A stretch of 5,644 nucleotides of DNA from Anaerovibrio sp. (GCA_016302095.1 JAEDOE010000094.1:1-5644), one strand, 5' to 3'. Counted from the stretch's first letter, positions 1 to 5,644 are shown. Numbers and translations are program-made. Notes: a model not told the origin generated them from the letters alone.

Positions 1-1288
1 CTTCCTTGGTGGTGGCGCAGGTTTCCTCGTCAGCGATGATGTTGCCCCGCTTGTTGGTATCCATGCCCGGTGTCGTGGAAGCCACGATCGGGTTCGGGCC
101 GTTGCCGATAGCCATAATAACGGTGTCCACCGCCAGCTCAAACTCAGAGCCTTCTACTGCCACAGGACGGCGGCGGCCGGAAGCATCAGGCTCACCCAGC
201 TCCATGCGGATGCATCTGAGTCCCTTTACCCAGCCGTTCTCATCCCCCAATATTTCCACAGGGTTGTTCAGCAGCTTGAACTGGATGCCCTCCTCCTTGG
301 CGTGGTGCACTTCCTCGGCACGGGCTGGCAGCTCCGCCTCGGAACGGCGGTAGACGATGTACACATTTTCCGCCCCCAGCCGCAGGGAGGTACGGGCAGC
401 ATCCATGGCCACGTTGCCGCCGCCTACTACTGCCACATTCTTGCCAATGGCAATCGGGGTGGCATGGTTCGGGAAGTCATAGGCCTTCATCAGGTTGCAG
501 CGGGTCAGGAACTCATTGGAAGAATATACTCCATTGAGATTTTCTCCCGGAATGTGCATAAAATGCGGCAGTCCGGCACCTGTGCCCACATACACGGCAT
601 CAAAGCCCATTTCCCCGAGAAGCTCATCCACGGTGAACAGCCGCCCGGCAATGGCATTTACCTCAATGGTAACCCCCAGCTTCTGGAGATTCTCCACCTC
701 GCGCTTCACGATTTTTTCCTTCGGCAGGCGGAACTCCGGGATGCCGTAGGAAAGTACGCCGCCAGCTACATGCAGCGCCTCAAAAATCGTCACCTTGTAA
801 CCAAGCTTTGCCAGGTCACCGGCACAGGACAGCCCGGAAGGGCCGGCACCGATAACAGCCACCTTCTGGGCATCCTCTGCAAACTGGATAGGCTTGATTT
901 CCTCGTTCTTGGCCAGCTGATAGTCAGCCACAAAGCGTTCCAGCCTGCCGATGCCTACCGGTTCACCCTTGATGCCCATGACACAGTGCTTCTCGCACTG
1001 GTTTTCCTGAGGGCAGACGCGGCCGCAGACTGCCGGCAGGGAGTTGGACTCCTTGACAATCCTGATGGCCTCGTCGAAGTCACGTTCCTTGATTTTGCCG
1101 ATAAAGGCAGGGATATTCACCTGCACCGGGCAGCCCTGGCGGCATTTCGGTATCTTGCAGCCCAGGCAGCGGTCAGCCTCTGCCACAGCAGTTTCCTCAT
1201 CGTAGCCCAGGGCTACCTCCTGAAAATTGCGGGCACGAACCTGAGGGTCCTGCTCCGGCATCTTGTGCTTTGTCATTACTAATGCCAT
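1..1288 (-). CDS. nfnB: NADH-dependent reduced ferredoxin:NADP+ oxidoreductase, large subunit NfnB (3' end missing)
   Basis: Large subunit of the flavin-based electron-bifurcating transhydrogenase NfnAB (cytoplasmic), which couples NADH and reduced ferredoxin to NADP+ reduction. I translated 429 codons without a stop up to the window edge; relatives run to about 460-470 residues, so roughly 35-40 C-terminal residues lie outside, including the usual last flavin-contact motif. Two cysteine groups for 4Fe-4S clusters are visible: C41, C44, C49, C53 and C88, C92, C98, C102. An FAD Rossmann motif VIGAGPSG spans 145-152, and a second nucleotide fold, VVGGGNVAMDAA, starts at 287. It is followed by VYRRSEAELPA (about 309-321), typical of NADP(H) binding in this family. 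The ATG at 1288 is chosen because GGAGG lies 8 nt upstream; the next in-frame ATG (codon 5) would be 20 nt away. Automated tools often call this family glutamate synthase small subunit (GltD). The adjacent nfnA and absence of a GltB-like gene here favour NfnB. Confidence 0.93.
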   Translation of the reverse strand, partial: MALVMTKHKMPEQDPQVRARNFQEVALGYDEETAVAEADRCLGCKIPKCRQGCPVQVNIPAFIGKIKERDFDEAIRIVKESNSLPAVCGRVCPQENQCEKHCVMGIKGEPVGIGRLERFVADYQLAKNEEIKPIQFAEDAQKVAVIGAGPSGLSCAGDLAKLGYKVTIFEALHVAGGVLSYGIPEFRLPKEKIVKREVENLQKLGVTIEVNAIAGRLFTVDELLGEMGFDAVYVGTGAGLPHFMHIPGENLNGVYSSNEFLTRCNLMKAYDFPNHATPIAIGKNVAVVGGGNVAMDAARTSLRLGAENVYIVYRRSEAELPARAEEVHHAKEEGIQFKLLNNPVEILGDENGWVKGLRCIRMELGEPDASGRRRPVAVEGSEFELAVDTVIMAIGNGPNPIVASTTPGMDTNKRGNIIADEETCATTKE

Positions 1289-1293
1289 TTTCC

Positions 1294-2133
1294 TTACCTC
1301 CCCAGCCCGATATTGCAGATGTGATCCCTTGCCTGTGCTTCCTGCGGCCGGAACATGCGGCTGCGGGACATAAGGCTGTCAAAGTCCACCAGGTGGCCGT
1401 CAAACTCAGGACCGTCCACGCAGGCGAACTTCATCTCATCCCCTACCTGCACCCGGCAACCGCCACACATGCCTGTGCCGTCTACCATGACAGGGTTCAG
1501 GGAAACAATGGTCTTTATCCCCAGAGGACGGGTAGCCTCCGCCACGCTGCGCATCATGACGCCGGGGCCGATGGCCGTAACCTGGTCGATTTTCTCTCCC
1601 CTGTCCACCAGCTGCTGCAGGGCAGTGGTCACAAAGCCCTTCACCCCATAGGAGCCATCGTCAGTGGCAATCAGCACCTCGTCAGAAATGGCACGCATCC
1701 TGTCCTCAAAAATCAGGATATCCTTGGTCTTGGCTCCCAAAATGGAAATCACCTTGTTGCCTGCCTCGTGCATGGCCCTGGCAATAGGATAAACAGGAGC
1801 CACGCCAATGCCGCCCCCCACGCAGACAATGGTGCCCATGTTTTCACTAATTTCCGAAGGCTGCCCCAGAGGCCCCACAAAATCAAGAATAGACTCCCCT
1901 TCATTCTTGCTTGCCAAAAGCTGAGTGGAGGCTCCTACTACCTGAAAAATCAGGGTAATAGTACCTGCCTCCCGGTCAAAATCAGCAATGGTCAGCGGAA
2001 TGCGCTCACCTTCCTCGTTGACACGCAGCACGATGAACTGCCCTGCCCTGGCCTTTTTGGCAACCCTCGGTGCCTCAATATCATAATGAAAAATCCCGGG
2101 CGAAAGCTCCTGCTTCTTCAAAATCTTGAACAT
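1294..2133 (-). CDS. nfnA: NADH-dependent reduced ferredoxin:NADP+ oxidoreductase, small subunit NfnA
   Basis: Small subunit of NfnAB, carrying FAD, an NAD(H) site and a 2Fe-2S cluster. Numbered from the upstream ATG at 2139, the protein shows an FAD-binding RIPLTIAD (46-53), a pyridine-nucleotide motif GGGIGVAPVYPIARA (108-122) and a cluster motif DGTGMCGGC with C225, C228 and a later C240. The first ligand position, Cys in the related PyrK subunit, is Asp (D220). Known Nfn structures have a 2Fe-2S cluster held by one Asp and three Cys, so this identifies NfnA and argues against PyrK. Length is about 279-281 residues, normal for the family. Two ATGs compete: AAGGAG (2143-2148) lies 3 nt from the ATG at 2139 but 9 nt from the ATG at 2133. 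I prefer 2133, giving an MFKILKK start as I recall for homologues. The stop codon is 5 nt before nfnB, so the two are very probably co-translated. Confidence 0.93.
   Translation of the reverse strand: MFKILKKQELSPGIFHYDIEAPRVAKKARAGQFIVLRVNEEGERIPLTIADFDREAGTITLIFQVVGASTQLLASKNEGESILDFVGPLGQPSEISENMGTIVCVGGGIGVAPVYPIARAMHEAGNKVISILGAKTKDILIFEDRMRAISDEVLIATDDGSYGVKGFVTTALQQLVDRGEKIDQVTAIGPGVMMRSVAEATRPLGIKTIVSLNPVMVDGTGMCGGCRVQVGDEMKFACVDGPEFDGHLVDFDSLMSRSRMFRPQEAQARDHICNIGLGR
1297..1301 (-). promoter_or_regulatory. nfnB ribosome binding site inside the end of nfnA
   Basis: GGAGG lies 8 nt before the nfnB ATG and is made from the last sense codons of nfnA (CTG GGG AGG, then TAA). A ribosome finishing nfnA therefore covers the nfnB start region, which favours translational coupling and equal amounts of the two subunits. 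Confidence 0.85.
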
Positions 2134-2142
2134 CTTCATACT

Positions 2143-2148
2143 CTCCTT
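2143..2148 (-). promoter_or_regulatory. nfnA ribosome binding site (decides the start)
   Basis: AAGGAG lies in the 31-nt metF-nfnA gap. Spacing is 3 nt to the first ATG (2139) and 9 nt to the second (2133), so the second is the better start. Confidence 0.75.
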
Positions 2149-2170
2149 TTACATAGACGCGGCGGCGGAA

Positions 2171-2932
2171 TTACTCCGGCTGGCTGCCGAGAATCCCCTC
2201 CAGATATGCCTGCAAATTCCCCTTAATAGGCATAAGATAGAGATTGTCGCCTGTAGTTTCAATGAAGCCCTTTACCTTTCGGCCAAAGTAAATGCTCCAC
2301 TCCAGAGTCGGTTCAAAGTCCCTTGGGAAAATCACGTTGTTTTTCAATTCCCAGTAACTTTTGGAACGCTCAGAGGCAATAGGTGTAATACCCCAATACA
2401 CATTCTGCCCCTGCAGCATGTCAGCATACATTTCCAGCATCCGCATGTCAAAGAACGGCTGGGTGAAAAAGCCCACCGCCCCCGCCTGCAGCTTGCGCTG
2501 GATGCGATAAAGCTCCTGGCGCATGCTGCCACGGTACTGGTCAATGCCGGCATACACCTTTACCTCCGGCATTTCCTGATGAAATTTCTGAATCACATCA
2601 GTGGTCACAGTAGGATAGAATTTGTGGCTCATATCCTGGGGCGGATCCCCCTCAATGACCAGCACCTCCGTAATGCCGCTCTGCCGAAGCTCCGGCCGCA
2701 TGGCAAGAGGCTGAGTCAAATCCACATCAATAGCCCTGATATGGGGCATCACTGCCGGATAAAAATCCTGGGCAATTGCCGCCCCCTGCCAGCTGCGGGT
2801 TTCAAACCGCAGCAAATCAGGAATATTGATTAAATCCACCCCATGAATATTATCCTTGATCATCTGCAGGTCCTCACGCAGCCCCTTCGGGCTGCGCGGC
2901 ACCAGCTCAACTGAAATCCTTCCCACTAACAC
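2171..2932 (-). CDS. metF: Divergent, short methylenetetrahydrofolate reductase (MetF family)
   Basis: Probably reduces 5,10-methylene-THF to 5-methyl-THF in the cytoplasm. It has 253 residues against about 290-300 for classic MetF. Visible family landmarks: catalytic-type Glu in SVELVPR (E9; classic FEFFPP), PHIRAID (63-69; classic PHLTCID), EGD with D96 (classic LRGD), TQPFFD with Q158 (classic TQFFFD), and WGITPI (180-185; classic GILPV). The classic VTYGA is replaced by INIPDLLR (35-42), the Arg before GD is Glu, and the flavin-contacting YPEVHP-like stretch reads YAGIDQYR (127-134), so FAD binding may differ. The C-terminal helical part is shortened. The start is GTG at 2932 with AGGGG 7 nt upstream; nearby ATGs run straight into stops. 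It follows fhs by 24 nt and precedes nfnA. No MetV partner is in the window. The family call is firm, but exact donor and cofactor are not. Confidence 0.82.
   Translation of the reverse strand: MLVGRISVELVPRSPKGLREDLQMIKDNIHGVDLINIPDLLRFETRSWQGAAIAQDFYPAVMPHIRAIDVDLTQPLAMRPELRQSGITEVLVIEGDPPQDMSHKFYPTVTTDVIQKFHQEMPEVKVYAGIDQYRGSMRQELYRIQRKLQAGAVGFFTQPFFDMRMLEMYADMLQGQNVYWGITPIASERSKSYWELKNNVIFPRDFEPTLEWSIYFGRKVKGFIETTGDNLYLMPIKGNLQAYLEGILGSQPE
2875..2898 (-). other. Strong hairpin early in the metF-like mRNA
   Basis: In the transcript CGCGCAGCCC (2898-2889) pairs with GGGCUGCGUG (2884-2875) around the loop GAAG, a 10-bp stem with one G-U pair. It covers bases 35-58 of the coding region (around residues RSPKGLRE). 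No U run follows, so it is not a terminator. It could slow early elongation or simply reflect GC-rich codons. Confidence 0.5.
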
Positions 2933-2939
2933 ATCACAT

Positions 2940-2944
2940 CCCCT
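2940..2944 (-). promoter_or_regulatory. metF ribosome binding site before a GTG start
   Basis: AGGGG, 7 nt before GTG at 2932, in the 24-nt fhs-metF gap. An in-frame TAA (2957-2959, the fhs stop) closes the frame upstream. The two nearby ATGs are followed at once or after one codon by stops in their own frames, which leaves GTG as the supported start. Confidence 0.7.
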
Positions 2945-2956
2945 AGTAAAATTTCG

Positions 2957-4624
2957 TTAGAACAAGCCAGTAATCCTGCCCTGCACATCAATGTCCATAT
3001 TCTCCGCAGCCGGCTTCTTCGGCAGCCCCGGCATGGTGAGAATATCACCAGTCAGTGCCACAATAAAGCCTGCACCGGCAGAAATCCTGAGCTCCTTCAC
3101 GGTAATGCGGAAGCCCTCCGGGCGGCCCAGCTTAGTCGGGTCATCCGACAGTGAATACTGGGTCTTTGCCATGCAGACAGGCATCTTGTCAAGGCCCAGG
3201 GCCTCAATCTCAGCCAGCTGCTTCTTGGCAGGGCCGGTGAAGTCAACACCGTCCGCACCATAAATCTCCTTTGCCACAGCCTCAATCTTCTCAGGAATGG
3301 ACTGCTCCACCTCATACATAAAGCGGAAATTGCTTGGCTTCTCCATGGCTTCCATAACCTTGTCAGCCAGCTCCAGGCCGCCTTCGCCGCCCTTTGCCCA
3401 TACCTCGGACAGAGCCACGGAAGCACCCATAGCCACGCACTTTTCCTCCACGAAGTCCAATTCTTCCCTGGTATCGGTAGGGAAAGCGTTGATAGCCACC
3501 ACAGCAGGCAAGCCGAACTTCTGCACATTCTCGATGTGCTTGGTCAGGTTTGCCAGGCCCTTCTCCAGCGCAGCCATATCCACCTTGCCCAGCTCGGTCT
3601 TTGGCAGTCCGCCATGCATCTTCAGGGCGCGGACAGTAGCCACGATAACCACCGCATCAGGATGAATACCGGCAAAGCGGCACTTGATATCCAGGAACTT
3701 CTCAGCCCCCAGGTCAGCACCGAAGCCAGCCTCGGTTACCACCACATCAGCAAACTTCAGGGCAAACTTGGTAGCCATGACGGAGTTGCAGCCGTGGGCG
3801 ATATTGGCAAACGGGCCGCCATGAATCAGGGCAGGAGTGCCCTCCAGAGTCTGCACCAGGTTCGGCTTGATGGCATCTTTAAAGAGCAATGTCAGGGCAC
3901 CAGTTACGTTCAGCTCGTCAGCCCGCACGGCACGGCCGTCACGGGTATAAGCCACCACAATCTGCCCCAGGCGCTTCTTCATGTCCTCCAGATCAGAGGA
4001 CAGGCAGAGAATAGCCATCATCTCGGAGGCAACGGTAATGTCAAAGCCGGTCTCCCGTGGTACGCCGTGAGCCTTGCCTCCCATGCCGATTACCACATGG
4101 CGAAGGGCACGGTCATTCAGGTCCAGCACCCGCTTCCATGCTACCCGGCGCACATCAATATCCAGGGCATTGCCCTGCTGGATGTGATTGTCAATTACAG
4201 CTGCCAGCAGGTTGTGGGCAGTGGTAATAGCATGGAAATCACCGGTAAAATGCAGGTTGATATCCTCCATCGGCACCACCTGGGCATAGCCGCCGCCTGC
4301 GGCACCGCCCTTCAGGCCGAAGCATGGCCCCAGGGATGGCTCACGGAGTGCTACTGCCACCTTTTTGCCCTGCTTGTTCAGGGCATCAGCCAGGCCTACG
4401 CTGGTGGTAGTCTTGCCCTCACCGGCAGGCGTAGGATTGATAGCCGTTACCAGAATCAGCTTACCATCCTTGTCATTCTTTACCTTGTTCCAGGCATCCA
4501 GGGAAATTTTGGCCTTGTACTTGCCGTACATTTCCAAATCGTCCTCACAAATGTCGAGTTTGGCAGCAATCTCGCGGATATGCTGCATCTGAGCTTCCTG
4601 GGCGATTTCAACATCAGTTTTCAT
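2957..4624 (-). CDS. fhs: Formate--tetrahydrofolate ligase (10-formyl-THF synthetase)
   Basis: Catalyses formate + ATP + THF to 10-formyl-THF + ADP + Pi, reversibly, in the cytoplasm. It is the entry step for formate into the folate pool and, in some anaerobes, a source of ATP when run backwards. The 555-residue length matches the family (about 555-560). The ATP-binding loop TPAGEGKT is at 65-72. Both family signatures are intact: [11 protein letters not shown] at 103-113 and [12 protein letters not shown] at 328-339. The C-terminus [10 protein letters not shown] is also typical. The ATG at 4624 has AGGGGG 10 nt upstream, a somewhat long spacing. It lies 117 nt after folD, the only gap in the block large enough for a separate promoter, and 24 nt before the metF-like gene. 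No damage or missing motif was seen. Confidence 0.98.
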   Translation of the reverse strand: MKTDVEIAQEAQMQHIREIAAKLDICEDDLEMYGKYKAKISLDAWNKVKNDKDGKLILVTAINPTPAGEGKTTTSVGLADALNKQGKKVAVALREPSLGPCFGLKGGAAGGGYAQVVPMEDINLHFTGDFHAITTAHNLLAAVIDNHIQQGNALDIDVRRVAWKRVLDLNDRALRHVVIGMGGKAHGVPRETGFDITVASEMMAILCLSSDLEDMKKRLGQIVVAYTRDGRAVRADELNVTGALTLLFKDAIKPNLVQTLEGTPALIHGGPFANIAHGCNSVMATKFALKFADVVVTEAGFGADLGAEKFLDIKCRFAGIHPDAVVIVATVRALKMHGGLPKTELGKVDMAALEKGLANLTKHIENVQKFGLPAVVAINAFPTDTREELDFVEEKCVAMGASVALSEVWAKGGEGGLELADKVMEAMEKPSNFRFMYEVEQSIPEKIEAVAKEIYGADGVDFTGPAKKQLAEIEALGLDKMPVCMAKTQYSLSDDPTKLGRPEGFRITVKELRISAGAGFIVALTGDILTMPGLPKKPAAENMDIDVQGRITGLF

Positions 4625-4634
4625 AAATACAATT

Positions 4635-4640
4635 CCCCCT
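4635..4640 (-). promoter_or_regulatory. fhs ribosome binding site
   Basis: AGGGGG, 10 nt before the fhs ATG. Its spacing is at the long end and it sits directly downstream of the 9-bp tandem repeat; the first repeat base on the plus strand (4639) overlaps its G run. Confidence 0.65.
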
Positions 4641-4656
4641 AAATAGACTAAATAGA
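4639..4656. repeat. Perfect 9-bp tandem direct repeat
   Basis: The plus strand reads CTAAATAGA twice in a row (4639-4647 and 4648-4656) without mismatch. It lies in the fhs leader against the ribosome binding site. It may be a replication-slippage duplication or a paired protein-binding site; the sequence does not say which. Confidence 0.85.
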
Positions 4657-4664
4657 AATCTTAC

Positions 4665-4692
4665 TTTATAACAGCAGTATGGCTTGCCCCAA
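4665..4692 (-). promoter_or_regulatory. Candidate sigma-70-type promoter for fhs
   Basis: On the minus strand TTGGGG (4687-4692) is followed after 16 nt by TATAAA (4665-4670). The -10 matches 5 of 6 consensus bases and has a TG one base upstream (TGT-TATAAA), an extended -10 form. The -35 matches only the TTG half. Transcription would start about 34-35 nt before the fhs ATG. This would give fhs and the genes after it a start of their own in addition to read-through from folD. Confidence 0.4.
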
Positions 4693-4707
4693 AACAATGC
4701 CATCTGC
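4674..4707 (-). repeat. Bulged inverted repeat (12-bp stem) in the folD-fhs gap
   Basis: On the plus strand GCAG-T-ATGGC-TTG (4674-4686) pairs with CAA-T-GCCAT-CTGC (4695-4707), giving 12 base pairs with one unpaired base in each arm and an 8-nt loop CCCCAAAA. In the minus-strand transcript it is followed by UGUUAUAAAG, not a U run, so it is not a standard intrinsic terminator. It covers the candidate -35 and most of the spacer. It may act as a DNA operator or as an RNA hairpin for processing or attenuation. Confidence 0.6.
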
Positions 4708-4710
4708 CCA

Positions 4711-4744
4711 TTATCAGCATTAGCTTATTATCTGCATCAGCTTA
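4711..4744. repeat. Imperfect 17-bp tandem repeat over the folD stop
   Basis: Two adjacent 17-bp units (4711-4727 and 4728-4744) start with TTATC and end in AGCTTA on the plus strand and differ at two positions, A/T at unit base 6 and T/C at base 11. The right-hand unit contains the folD stop codon (4742-4744). The likely origin is a local duplication of the gene's 3' end. Confidence 0.75.
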
Positions 4745-5608
4745 TTGCTTTTCCAGCTGCAACCGTGCCGCCTCAACGGTATTCTGCATCAGCATGGCGA
4801 TGGTCAGCAGGCCTACGCCCCCCGGTACAGGCGTGATGGCACCGGCCACCTCCTTGACGGACTCAAAATCCACATCCCCCACCAGCTTCTTTGGCGCAAT
4901 GCGGTTGATGCCCACATCAATGACGGCAGCCCCCGGCTTCACCATATCAGCGGTAACAAAATTCGGCCTGCCTACAGCTGCCACCAGAATATCCGCCTGC
5001 CTTGTTACCTCAGCAAGATTCCTGGTTCTGGAGTGACAGATGGTCACGGTAGCATTTTTGCCCAAAAGCAGATGAAGCATTGGCTTGCCCACAATGTTGC
5101 TCCTGCCGATGACCACCGCATTGGCCCCCTCGACAGGAATATCAGCCAGCTCCAGCATCCTGAGACAGCCGTGAGGCGTACAAGGCACCAGTGCCTTCTG
5201 GCCTGTTACCAGCCTGCCCACATTCACCGGATGAAAGCCATCCACATCCTTCAGAGGGTCAATGGCCTCCAGCACCTCGGACTCGTATGGCTGCAAGGCC
5301 TTCGGCAACGGCAGCTGCACCAGAATGCCGTGAATCTTCTCATCCTTGTTCAGGCGGTCAATCTCTGCCAGAAGCTCCTCCCTTGTGGTGGTCTCAGGCA
5401 TCTCAACTCCCTCGGAGTAAAAGCCCAGCTCAGTGCATGCCTTGTGCTTGTTGCGGACATATACCTGAGAAGCAGGGTTCTCGCCTACAATAATAACCGC
5501 CAAACCAGGGGTAATCCCATACTTTTCTTTCAGCTCGGCAGCCTTCTGCCCTGCTTCCTCACGAAGCTTCGCAGCGAAAACCTTGCCCTCTAATAATCTT
5601 GCAGTCAT
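4742..5608 (-). CDS. folD: Bifunctional methylene-THF dehydrogenase / methenyl-THF cyclohydrolase
   Basis: Interconverts 10-formyl-, 5,10-methenyl- and 5,10-methylene-THF, normally with NADP(H). Its product links Fhs to the MetF-like enzyme, and because it has cyclohydrolase activity no separate fchA is needed. The 288-residue protein is full length. Catalytic residues are in place: Y50 and K54 in YVRNKHKA, Q98 in VQLPLP, and D123 in KDVDGFHP. The dinucleotide motif GRSNIVGKP is at 168-176. The C-terminal signature, normally PGGVGPMT or PGGVGPFT, reads PGGVGLLT (262-269), so two residues near the folate pocket are changed. The ATG at 5608 is supported by AAAGGAG 9 nt upstream. It is the first gene of the block in view; its promoter probably lies partly or wholly beyond the right edge. 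Cofactor preference (NADP or NAD) is not decided by the sequence. Confidence 0.98.
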   Translation of the reverse strand: MTARLLEGKVFAAKLREEAGQKAAELKEKYGITPGLAVIIVGENPASQVYVRNKHKACTELGFYSEGVEMPETTTREELLAEIDRLNKDEKIHGILVQLPLPKALQPYESEVLEAIDPLKDVDGFHPVNVGRLVTGQKALVPCTPHGCLRMLELADIPVEGANAVVIGRSNIVGKPMLHLLLGKNATVTICHSRTRNLAEVTRQADILVAAVGRPNFVTADMVKPGAAVIDVGINRIAPKKLVGDVDFESVKEVAGAITPVPGGVGLLTIAMLMQNTVEAARLQLEKQ

Positions 5609-5617
5609 ACAAAAACG

Positions 5618-5624
5618 CTCCTTT
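5618..5624 (-). promoter_or_regulatory. folD ribosome binding site
   Basis: AAAGGAG, 9 nt before the folD ATG. Only 36 nt of leader are in the window. A TAATAT-like stretch at the extreme right edge could be part of a -10 element, but no -35 can be seen, so no promoter is called. Confidence 0.8.
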
Positions 5625-5644
5625 CCACGGAGAAAAATATATTA

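Larger units (their letters stand above)
4625..4741 (-). other. folD-fhs intergenic region (117 nt)
   Basis: This is the only sizeable non-coding stretch in the window and is visibly richer in A and T than the flanking genes. It holds two tandem repeats, a bulged inverted repeat and a possible promoter, listed separately. No U-run terminator and no recognisable tetrahydrofolate riboswitch core was seen. Confidence 0.8.

Noticed and set aside
1..1288. Naming nfnB as glutamate synthase small subunit (GltD)
   Set aside because: The two proteins are homologous, but the coupling to nfnA and the absence of gltB in view fit NfnB better.
1294..2133. Naming nfnA as a dihydroorotate dehydrogenase electron transfer subunit (PyrK)
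   Set aside because: The Asp in the first cluster-ligand position and the tight linkage to an NfnB-type partner fit NfnA; no pyrD is in the window.
302..2226. Two long plus-strand open frames (302-1282 and 1270-2226) opposite nfnB and nfnA
   Set aside because: They lie antisense to clearly conserved genes, contain no recognisable domain and have His/Leu/Gln-rich compositions typical of reversed GC-rich codons.
2126..2833. Plus-strand open frame opposite the metF-like gene
   Set aside because: It is antisense to a gene with clear MetF family landmarks and has no recognisable family features of its own.
4674..4707. Intrinsic terminator after folD
   Set aside because: The hairpin stem is bulged, and the transcript continues with UGUUAUAAAG and no U run, so termination here is unlikely.
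4625..4741. Tetrahydrofolate riboswitch upstream of fhs
   Set aside because: A folate gene with a 117-nt leader made this worth checking, but I could not find the conserved core or stem arrangement of the THF riboswitch. A covariance-model search would settle it.
3536..5593. Plus-strand open frames 3536-4642 and 4745-5593 opposite fhs and folD
   Set aside because: They mirror fhs and folD almost end to end and show no motif; they are shadows of the codon bias on the other strand.
5618..5634. Hairpin hiding the folD ribosome site (CTCC pairing with GGAG)
   Set aside because: Only four contiguous base pairs with a 7-nt loop; too weak to call.
1..5644. Mobile element, phage, CRISPR or defence system
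   Set aside because: No transposase, integrase, terminal inverted repeats or spaced repeats were seen; all five genes are metabolic and similar in base composition.

Overview
The window holds one uninterrupted block of five genes, all on the minus strand, so transcription runs from right to left. In that order they are folD, fhs, a short divergent metF-type gene, nfnA, and nfnB, whose 3' end lies beyond base 1. No RNA gene, insertion sequence, CRISPR array or convincing terminator was seen. Long plus-strand reading frames lie opposite the genes and are read as shadows. The presence of Fhs and of an Nfn-type bifurcating transhydrogenase points to an anaerobe. The strong AGGAG-type ribosome sites and the style of the proteins suggest a Firmicute, perhaps of the Negativicutes (Selenomonas/Sporomusa side). 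That placement is an impression from memory, not from a search.

Right to left: bases 5609-5644 are the folD leader with a good ribosome binding site. folD (4742-5608) is a complete bifunctional methylene-THF dehydrogenase/cyclohydrolase. The only sizeable gap (4625-4741, 117 nt, AT-rich) carries an imperfect 17-bp tandem repeat that runs over the folD stop codon, a 12-bp bulged dyad, a plausible extended -10 promoter partly inside that dyad, and a perfect 9-bp tandem repeat next to the fhs ribosome site. fhs (2957-4624) is a complete formate-THF ligase. After 24 nt comes the metF-like gene (2171-2932), which starts with GTG and is shorter and more divergent than classic MetF. After about 31-37 nt comes nfnA (1294-2133), followed after only 5 nt by nfnB (to 1288), whose ribosome site lies inside the last codons of nfnA.

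Together the first three enzymes form a path from formate to 5-methyl-THF: Fhs makes 10-formyl-THF, FolD converts it to methenyl- and then methylene-THF using NADP(H), and the MetF-like enzyme would reduce that to methyl-THF. NfnAB interconverts NADH, reduced ferredoxin and NADPH, so it could balance the cofactors of the folate enzymes. This looks like the methyl branch of one-carbon metabolism with its own redox module. Whether it serves acetogenesis or ordinary biosynthesis cannot be told here, because no CODH/ACS, formate dehydrogenase, MetV or methyltransferase gene is in view. The points most worth a second look are the linkage of metF to nfnAB, the altered cofactor motifs of the MetF-like protein, the FolD signature change (GPM to GLL), and the structured folD-fhs gap.
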